Source: Pseudocitrobacter vendiensis | GTDB taxonomy: Bacteria; Pseudomonadota; Gammaproteobacteria; Enterobacterales; Enterobacteriaceae | Assembly: GCF_943590815.1 (NCBI RefSeq) | Contig: NZ_CALSBS010000032.1 | Coordinates: 1 to 46,541 of the forward strand | DNA: 46,541 nucleotides | Reading direction: 5' to 3' | In this document: positions 41,852-46,541 of the stretch, in pieces | Position numbering within the stretch: the stretch's first letter is position 1 | Layout: every line of letters starts with the position of its first letter | The notes under the pieces: generated by a model | Database searches by the model: none | The model's input: only the letters and a program-made list of their open reading frames with translations | Told to the model about the DNA's origin: nothing | Position numbers and translations under genes: made by a program

Positions 41852-42598
41852 TCACCACTCATAAAAGTAATTGGTGCTACAGGTGCTGGTGTTTTGACTT
41901 GAGCGTGAGCACTGCGATAGCACCAGTCGACCCCTATCCCCATAAAACAGCGTGTTCTGAATATGCACATAGAATACGGAATTTTCCAGGCAGGATAAGC
42001 CGCTGTTTTCTTTGATTTGACGAGTTAGCGCCACGGCCTGCTTCTGGAAAACGTCGGCAATAGGCGTGAAGGTATAAACCGGGCAACCATCAATCTGGGT
42101 CAGTAAATAACGACCGGTCACTAACGGCGACTGTTTTTGCGAGAGATAACTGCCGCAAATGGCCGCGACGATCATCGTGGCAATGGTCAACCAAATGGCT
42201 AATGTCGGGCGAGAACGCGGCGCACGTTCCGGCGCGGGAAGCGCGGGCGCGCTTTCACGGCTGAGCGGTTGCACACTTATCTCGGCATTCAGCATAAAAC
42301 CTGTTTTCGGAACGGTAATAATAAATGTGGTGCCGGGCGCCATGTTATCCAGCAGTTTGCGCAAGATGCTAATGTACTGATTAAGCGAGTTATTGGAGCC
42401 TGTTAAACCGCGCTCATCCCACACCTCTTGCAAAAATGTCTCGCGATCAACCACCATGCCATGATGGGTAATTAATAAACCGAAGATGTAGTTTGCGGTA
42501 CTGGTCAGCGTCTGATGCTCGTCGCTCTCTTCTCCCTTCAGGGAGAGCGAGCCATCTTCGTTGTCATAGATGATCGCGTCAGCGAGCAGATATTTCAT
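41852..42598 (-). CDS. ToxR/CadC-like membrane-bound transcription regulator
   Basis: A 248-residue protein. Residues 1-105 form an OmpR-type winged helix ('TANYIFGLLITHHGMVVDRE', 'GSNNSLNQYISILRKLLDN', 'TVPKTGFMLNAEI'), then a Pro/Ala-rich linker, one membrane helix ('LAIWLTIATMIVAAICGSYL') and a small periplasmic domain with several cysteines. It senses an external signal and binds DNA from the membrane. With the FidL-like gene it resembles MarT-FidL. Targets unknown. Confidence 0.82.
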   Translation of the reverse strand: MKYLLADAIIYDNEDGSLSLKGEESDEHQTLTSTANYIFGLLITHHGMVVDRETFLQEVWDERGLTGSNNSLNQYISILRKLLDNMAPGTTFIITVPKTGFMLNAEISVQPLSRESAPALPAPERAPRSRPTLAIWLTIATMIVAAICGSYLSQKQSPLVTGRYLLTQIDGCPVYTFTPIADVFQKQAVALTRQIKENSGLSCLENSVFYVHIQNTLFYGDRGRLVLSQCSRSSQNTSTCSTNYFYEW

Positions 42599-42717
42599 GT
42601 GCGGTAAGCGCGTCCGGAATCGAGAGAGCCACAGGCAAAGTGCCTTTATATTAGCTTAAATTATAGGTCGTTATGTTACCTATAACATTGATCCCAGCGA
42701 TGATCACCGCCTGCACA

Positions 42718-43302
42718 TTAGTTATACAGGGCCTGTTGTTCCATAAGATTCATTTTGCGGTTGAATTCTACCAGCGTATCGCAGTGGAATTTGTCCATCG
42801 CATTGCGCTTGTGGGTATAAATCGTTTTCGGCGACTTATTGAGGATTTGCGCAATCCGCACCAGCGTAAAGCCCTGACGGATCAGCGAGCAAACGCGCGC
42901 TTCGGAGCGGGTGAGTTGTTTATCGCGGCGGCGGCGATTGAACGTTGGATTTTTCAGCTGTGTTTGTAATTCCGTCATTGTCAGACGATCGGAGAGAATA
43001 TTCACCCGATCATCCGGCAGCATCACACTCAGGTTGTCTACCTGCTCGCTTTCGGTAAAGACCAGCCACTTATGCGTAATCGGCGTGGCATAAATTTCCT
43101 GGCACAGTAAACGCTGCTGACTGTTGCTGCTCTCTTTTACCCACTGAATATCAGCGGTCGGTTTTCCCTGCTGACGCACCAGGTTTTTCACGCCCAGCCA
43201 GAAGAAATAATTGTTACTCAGAACCCGGACCTGATAGCGAGGTTCTGCCAGAGTTGTTGCGGTCATCATCATTATTACACCCATTCTGGCCCGCGATGAC
43301 AT
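42718..43302 (-). CDS. LuxR-type response regulator-like protein
   Basis: A 194-residue protein with a C-terminal LuxR helix-turn-helix ('LTRSEARVCSLIRQGFTLVR', 'IAQILNKSPKTIYTHKRNAM'). The N-terminal domain resembles the incomplete receiver of fimbrial or capsule regulators ('VRVLSNNYFFWLGVKNLVRQ') and lacks an obvious phosphoacceptor Asp. The start is uncertain; Met codons at 43302, 43284 and just below are all possible. Same orientation as the MarT-like pair, 119 bases away, and perhaps functionally linked. Confidence 0.75.
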   Translation of the reverse strand: MSSRARMGVIMMMTATTLAEPRYQVRVLSNNYFFWLGVKNLVRQQGKPTADIQWVKESSNSQQRLLCQEIYATPITHKWLVFTESEQVDNLSVMLPDDRVNILSDRLTMTELQTQLKNPTFNRRRRDKQLTRSEARVCSLIRQGFTLVRIAQILNKSPKTIYTHKRNAMDKFHCDTLVEFNRKMNLMEQQALYN

Positions 43303-43544
43303 TATCGCCGGCTCGGAGAAGAATGAGAAAAAGCCTACCCCGCCGGTGGCGTTTAAAGATATTTATAAATACATTTGGCTTTTATATGGTTATTTATTCC
43401 AATTTATAATCGATATATATGTTTTTTATCTGTTTAGTGATAAGGCTTGTGCCATTGTTGTTAAGTGAAAATTAAGATACGGTTAAGGAACCCTGCCGTC
43501 TCTGATCAACGTTATTGGAGATGAAAACCATAAAGGAGCTTTTC

Positions 43545-44555
43545 ATGGAAACAGTAAACCTCTCTCTGGAGGAGGCTTACGCGCTGGCGTATCACGCGCT
43601 CAGTAGTAACGGATTTAGCGAACAACATGCGGCGGTGATTGCGCAAAACGTCACCGCTGGTGAACGTGACGGCTGCGCATCACACGGCTTGTGGCGATTG
43701 TTGGGCATTGTCGACACGTTGCGTAAAGGAAAAGTGTCAGCAGATGCGCTGCCCACGGTGATTTCTCAGGCTCCGGCGATTGTCAAAGCCGACGCGCATG
43801 GCGCGTATTCGCTGCTGGCATTTGAACAGGCATTGCCGCTGTTGATTGAGAAAACGCAGCAATGTGGGATTGCGGCGCTGGCGATTAACCGTTGCGTACA
43901 CTTCTCCGCCTTGTTTGCCGACGTAGAACCGCTGACCGATGCCGGGCTGGTGGCGCTGGCGACTACGCCAAGCCATGCCTGGGTTGCACCGGCGGGTGGC
44001 ACGCAGCCGCTTTTTGGTACTAACCCGATAGCCTTTGGTTGGCCGCGTGGCGAAAAGCATCCGTTTATTTTTGATATGGCGACCAGCGCGGCGGCGCGTG
44101 GGGAGATCCAACTGCTTCATCGTGCGGGGAAAGCGATTCCTGAAGGGTGGGGGATCGACAGCGAGGGTAATCCCACCACCGATCCACAGGCGGTGCTTGA
44201 AGGCGCGATGCTTACCTTTGGTGGGCATAAAGGTTCTGCGCTGGCGGCCATGGTTGAGCTGCTCGCCGGGCCACTGATTGGCGACATGACCAGCGCGGAA
44301 TCTCTGGCGTGGGATAACGGCGCGGGCGGCCTGCCGTACGGTGGCGAATTAATTCTGGCGTTGGACCCGACGCGCTTCCTTGGCGAGGATGCCAGTGCAC
44401 ACCTGGCGCGGGCAGAAACGTTATTCAGCGGTATGCAGGCGCAGGGCGCGCGGTTGCCGGGCGAGCGTCGTTATTTATCGCGGCTGAACAGTGAAAAGCA
44501 GGGCGTTGAGATAACACAATCGCTTTACGATGATATCCGCGCGTTAAGCGCCTGA
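43545..44555 (+). CDS. Ldh_2-family reductase, DpkA-like
   Basis: A 336-residue NAD(P)H oxidoreductase of the malate/L-lactate dehydrogenase-2 family. 'GERDGCASHGLWRLLGIVDT', 'PLFGTNPIAFGWPRGEKHPF', 'FDMATSAAARGEIQLLHRAG' and 'LTFGGHKGSALAAMVELLAG' resemble Pseudomonas DpkA, which reduces delta1-piperideine-2-carboxylate and delta1-pyrroline-2-carboxylate. A role in lysine/proline-type imino acid use is therefore likelier than lactate or malate. AAAGGAG lies 7 bases before the ATG. Single gene. Confidence 0.8.
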   Translation: METVNLSLEEAYALAYHALSSNGFSEQHAAVIAQNVTAGERDGCASHGLWRLLGIVDTLRKGKVSADALPTVISQAPAIVKADAHGAYSLLAFEQALPLLIEKTQQCGIAALAINRCVHFSALFADVEPLTDAGLVALATTPSHAWVAPAGGTQPLFGTNPIAFGWPRGEKHPFIFDMATSAAARGEIQLLHRAGKAIPEGWGIDSEGNPTTDPQAVLEGAMLTFGGHKGSALAAMVELLAGPLIGDMTSAESLAWDNGAGGLPYGGELILALDPTRFLGEDASAHLARAETLFSGMQAQGARLPGERRYLSRLNSEKQGVEITQSLYDDIRALSA

Positions 44556-44572
44556 TTTAAACACTGTGCGAA

Positions 44573-44772
44573 AAGTAGGCCGGATAAGGCGCAGCCGCAT
44601 CCGGCACCGGCACAGTGCCTGATGCGCTTCGCTTATCAGGCCTACCCCGATTTAAACATTGTGCGAAAAGTAGGCCGGATAAGGCGCAGCCGCATCCGGC
44701 AACGGCACAGTGCCTGATTTAAACATTGCGCCAAACCGTAGGCCGGATAAGGCGTCGCCGCCATCCGGCAAT
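44573..44772. repeat. REP array between the reductase gene and tsr
   Basis: Repeated AGTAGGCCGGATAAGGCGCA ... CCGCATCCGGCA units, two nearly identical 75-base blocks (each with 'GATTTAAACATTGTGCGAAAAG' type joins shortened here) and a third unit at 44740. No gene fits here. Confidence 0.85.
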
Positions 44773-44791
44773 TCAGGGTTGCACCTTTTCT

Positions 44792-44818
44792 TAAAGTTTT
44801 CTCTTTCCAGGCCGAAAA
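44792..44818 (+). promoter_or_regulatory. tsr: Sigma-28 (FliA) promoter of tsr
   Basis: TAAAGTTT, 11 bases, GCCGAAAA. This matches the FliA consensus TAAAGTTT-N11-GCCGATAA at all but one position and sits 28 bases before the tsr start. Confidence 0.88.
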
Positions 44819-44846
44819 CCGTAATTCGCCAGGAGGAAGAGAAAGC

Positions 44847-46508
44847 ATGTTAAAACGTATCAAGATCGTGACCAGCTTAGTGCTGGTTTTGGTGTTATTT
44901 GGACTCTTACAACTCACGTCGGGCGGGCTGTTCTTCAACGCGCTCAAAAACGACAAGGAAAACTTCACCGTTCTACAAACCGTTCGCCAGCAGCAATCTG
45001 GCCTCAACGGCAGCTGGGTGGCTTTGCTGCAAACCCGTAATACCTTAAACCGCGCCGGGATCCGCTACATGATGGATCAGAACAATATCGGCAGCGGCGC
45101 GACGGTGGCGGAACTGATGCAGGTCGCGCAGAAATCGCTGAGCGATGCGGAAAAGCGTTGGGCCGAGTACGAAGCGATGCCGCGTGACCCGCGTCAGAGC
45201 GAGTCGGCGGCGCTGGAAATCAAACGCAACTATGACATCTACCACGGTGCGCTGGCAGAGCTGATTCAACTGCTGAGCGCAGGAAAAATCAACGACTTCT
45301 TCGACCAGCCTACCCAGGGCTATCAGGACAGATTTGAGCAGGCGTATGTCGATTATCTGCAACAGAACGATCGTTTATACGATTTGGCCGTCGCCGATAA
45401 CAACCGTTCGTACGATCAGGCGATGTGGATTTTGGCCGGCGTCATGATTGCCGTATTGCTGGCGATTGCGATTGTCTGGTTTGGCATCCGCAAAACCCTG
45501 ATTCTGCCGCTGCAAAGCCTGATTGAAAGCATCCGCCACATAGCGGGAGGCGATCTTGTTCGCCGCATTGATGTGGAAGGTCGCAACGAAATGGGGCAAC
45601 TGGCCAGTACCTTGCGTCATATGCAGGGTGAACTGGCGCGCACCGTCGGTGAAGTGCGCAACGGCGCGGATGCGATTTATAGCGGCGCGAGCGAGATCGC
45701 GATGGGCAATAACGATCTCTCTTCCCGTACTGAACAGCAGGCCGCTTCGCTGGAAGAGACCGCTGCCAGCATGGAAGAGCTGACCGCGACGGTGAAGCAG
45801 AACGCCGAGAACGCACGTCAGGCGAGCAACCTTGCGCTGAGCGCGTCGGAAACGGCGCAGAAGGGCGGTAAAGTGGTGGATAACGTGGTGCAAACCATGC
45901 GTGACATTACTGCCAGTTCGCAGAAGATTGCCGATATTATCAGCGTAATCGACGGTATTGCCTTCCAGACTAACATTCTGGCGCTCAACGCGGCGGTCGA
46001 AGCGGCGCGTGCAGGCGAGCAGGGGCGCGGTTTTGCGGTAGTGGCGGGAGAAGTGCGTAATCTGGCCCAGCGCAGCGCGCAGGCCGCCCGCGAAATTAAG
46101 AGCCTGATTGAAGACTCTGTTAGCCGTGTTGATCTCGGTTCCACGCTGGTGGAAAGCGCAGGGGAAACCATGGATGAGATAGTCAATGCGGTAACCCGTG
46201 TGACCGACATTATGGGCGAGATTGCCTCTGCGTCTGATGAGCAGAGCCGGGGTATCGACCAGGTCGGGCTGGCGGTGTCCGAGATGGACCGCGTCACCCA
46301 GCAGAACGCCTCACTGGTGGAAGAATCCGCCGCTGCGGCTGCGGCGCTGGAAGAACAGGCTAGCAGATTGACCCAGGCGGTGGCCGTGTTCCATATTCAG
46401 CAGGAAAAAGCGCTTCAGGAGAAAGCGGAAGAGCGCGTGGTGGCGGTGAAGCCAGTGCAACGCAAAGCTGCGGCGACGGATGCCGGGGAAAACTGGGAGA
46501 CGTTTTAA
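44847..46508 (+). CDS. tsr: Tsr, serine chemoreceptor
   Basis: A 553-residue methyl-accepting chemotaxis protein. Two membrane helices (about 8-30 and 193-213) flank the periplasmic ligand domain, which keeps the serine-binding residues Arg64, Arg69, Arg73 and Thr156. A HAMP domain follows, then the signalling hairpin with tip '[20 protein letters not shown]'. It ends in NWETF, the CheR/CheB docking pentapeptide. Driven by a sigma-28 promoter. Confidence 0.97.
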   Translation: MLKRIKIVTSLVLVLVLFGLLQLTSGGLFFNALKNDKENFTVLQTVRQQQSGLNGSWVALLQTRNTLNRAGIRYMMDQNNIGSGATVAELMQVAQKSLSDAEKRWAEYEAMPRDPRQSESAALEIKRNYDIYHGALAELIQLLSAGKINDFFDQPTQGYQDRFEQAYVDYLQQNDRLYDLAVADNNRSYDQAMWILAGVMIAVLLAIAIVWFGIRKTLILPLQSLIESIRHIAGGDLVRRIDVEGRNEMGQLASTLRHMQGELARTVGEVRNGADAIYSGASEIAMGNNDLSSRTEQQAASLEETAASMEELTATVKQNAENARQASNLALSASETAQKGGKVVDNVVQTMRDITASSQKIADIISVIDGIAFQTNILALNAAVEAARAGEQGRGFAVVAGEVRNLAQRSAQAAREIKSLIEDSVSRVDLGSTLVESAGETMDEIVNAVTRVTDIMGEIASASDEQSRGIDQVGLAVSEMDRVTQQNASLVEESAAAAAALEEQASRLTQAVAVFHIQQEKALQEKAEERVVAVKPVQRKAAATDAGENWETF

Positions 46509-46541
46509 GGCCCTCACCCCTCACCCTAACCCTCTCCCACA
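46509..46541. repeat. CTCTCCC palindrome after tsr, cut by window end
   Basis: CCCTCACCCCTCACCC and CTCTCCCACA are the left arm of the palindrome family found four times earlier in the window. Confidence 0.6.

Overview
The window is a chromosomal segment of an enteric gammaproteobacterium in the Escherichia/Citrobacter group. Citrobacter is my best guess, because tsr, hpa and btsT-yjiX-yjiA are in the order known from hpa-positive E. coli, but a second tryptophanyl-tRNA synthetase, a glycosidase cluster and other non-K-12 genes are interleaved. Left of about 10.4 kb lies the right part of a P4-type satellite prophage; its integrase is not in the window and is presumably further left.

Satellite (1 to about 10.4 kb): alpA-type regulator, a small ribbon-helix-helix-like gene on the minus strand, a c4/CI-like RNA, an Icd-like gene and a translationally coupled operon ending in the P4 alpha primase-helicase. 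After these come an iteron cluster that looks like the replication origin, then the late operon sid - ogr/delta - psu-like behind two Ogr/Delta boxes placed as in P4 Psid. A candidate cos region follows, then a large AT-rich cargo gene of unknown function in the position where P4-like satellites carry antiviral genes. Last is a complete P2-type portal gene Q on the minus strand with its own Ogr/Delta box.

Flank and metabolic accessory region (10.4 to 29.6 kb): an HNH nuclease gene broken by an amber codon; trpS2 preceded by a Trp-Trp leader peptide and competing hairpins; a small membrane-anchored protein; yjiR and yjiS; a MarR-HlyD-DUF2955 efflux operon; a three-gene glycosidase cluster with CRP-like sites; yjiN; a truncated rpnD that keeps its intragenic short ORF; a succinate-semialdehyde dehydrogenase; a symE pseudogene (amber codon) with intact symR antisense RNA and LexA box; and btsT-yjiX-yjiA. 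The hsd/mcr/mrr restriction genes that lie next to symE in E. coli K-12 are absent.

4-Hydroxyphenylacetate region (29.9 to 41.4 kb): the full set hpaR / hpaGEDFHIXABC. HpaBC hydroxylates 4-HPA to homoprotocatechuate; HpaD, E, F, G, H and I cleave it to pyruvate and succinic semialdehyde; HpaX imports, HpaA activates and HpaR represses. The nearby succinate-semialdehyde dehydrogenase could complete the route to succinate. Right of hpaR are a MarT/FidL-like pair, a LuxR-type regulator, a DpkA-like dehydrogenase and tsr with a sigma-28 promoter. Many intergenic spaces carry REP elements or a second palindromic repeat family (CTCTCCC...GGGAGAG).
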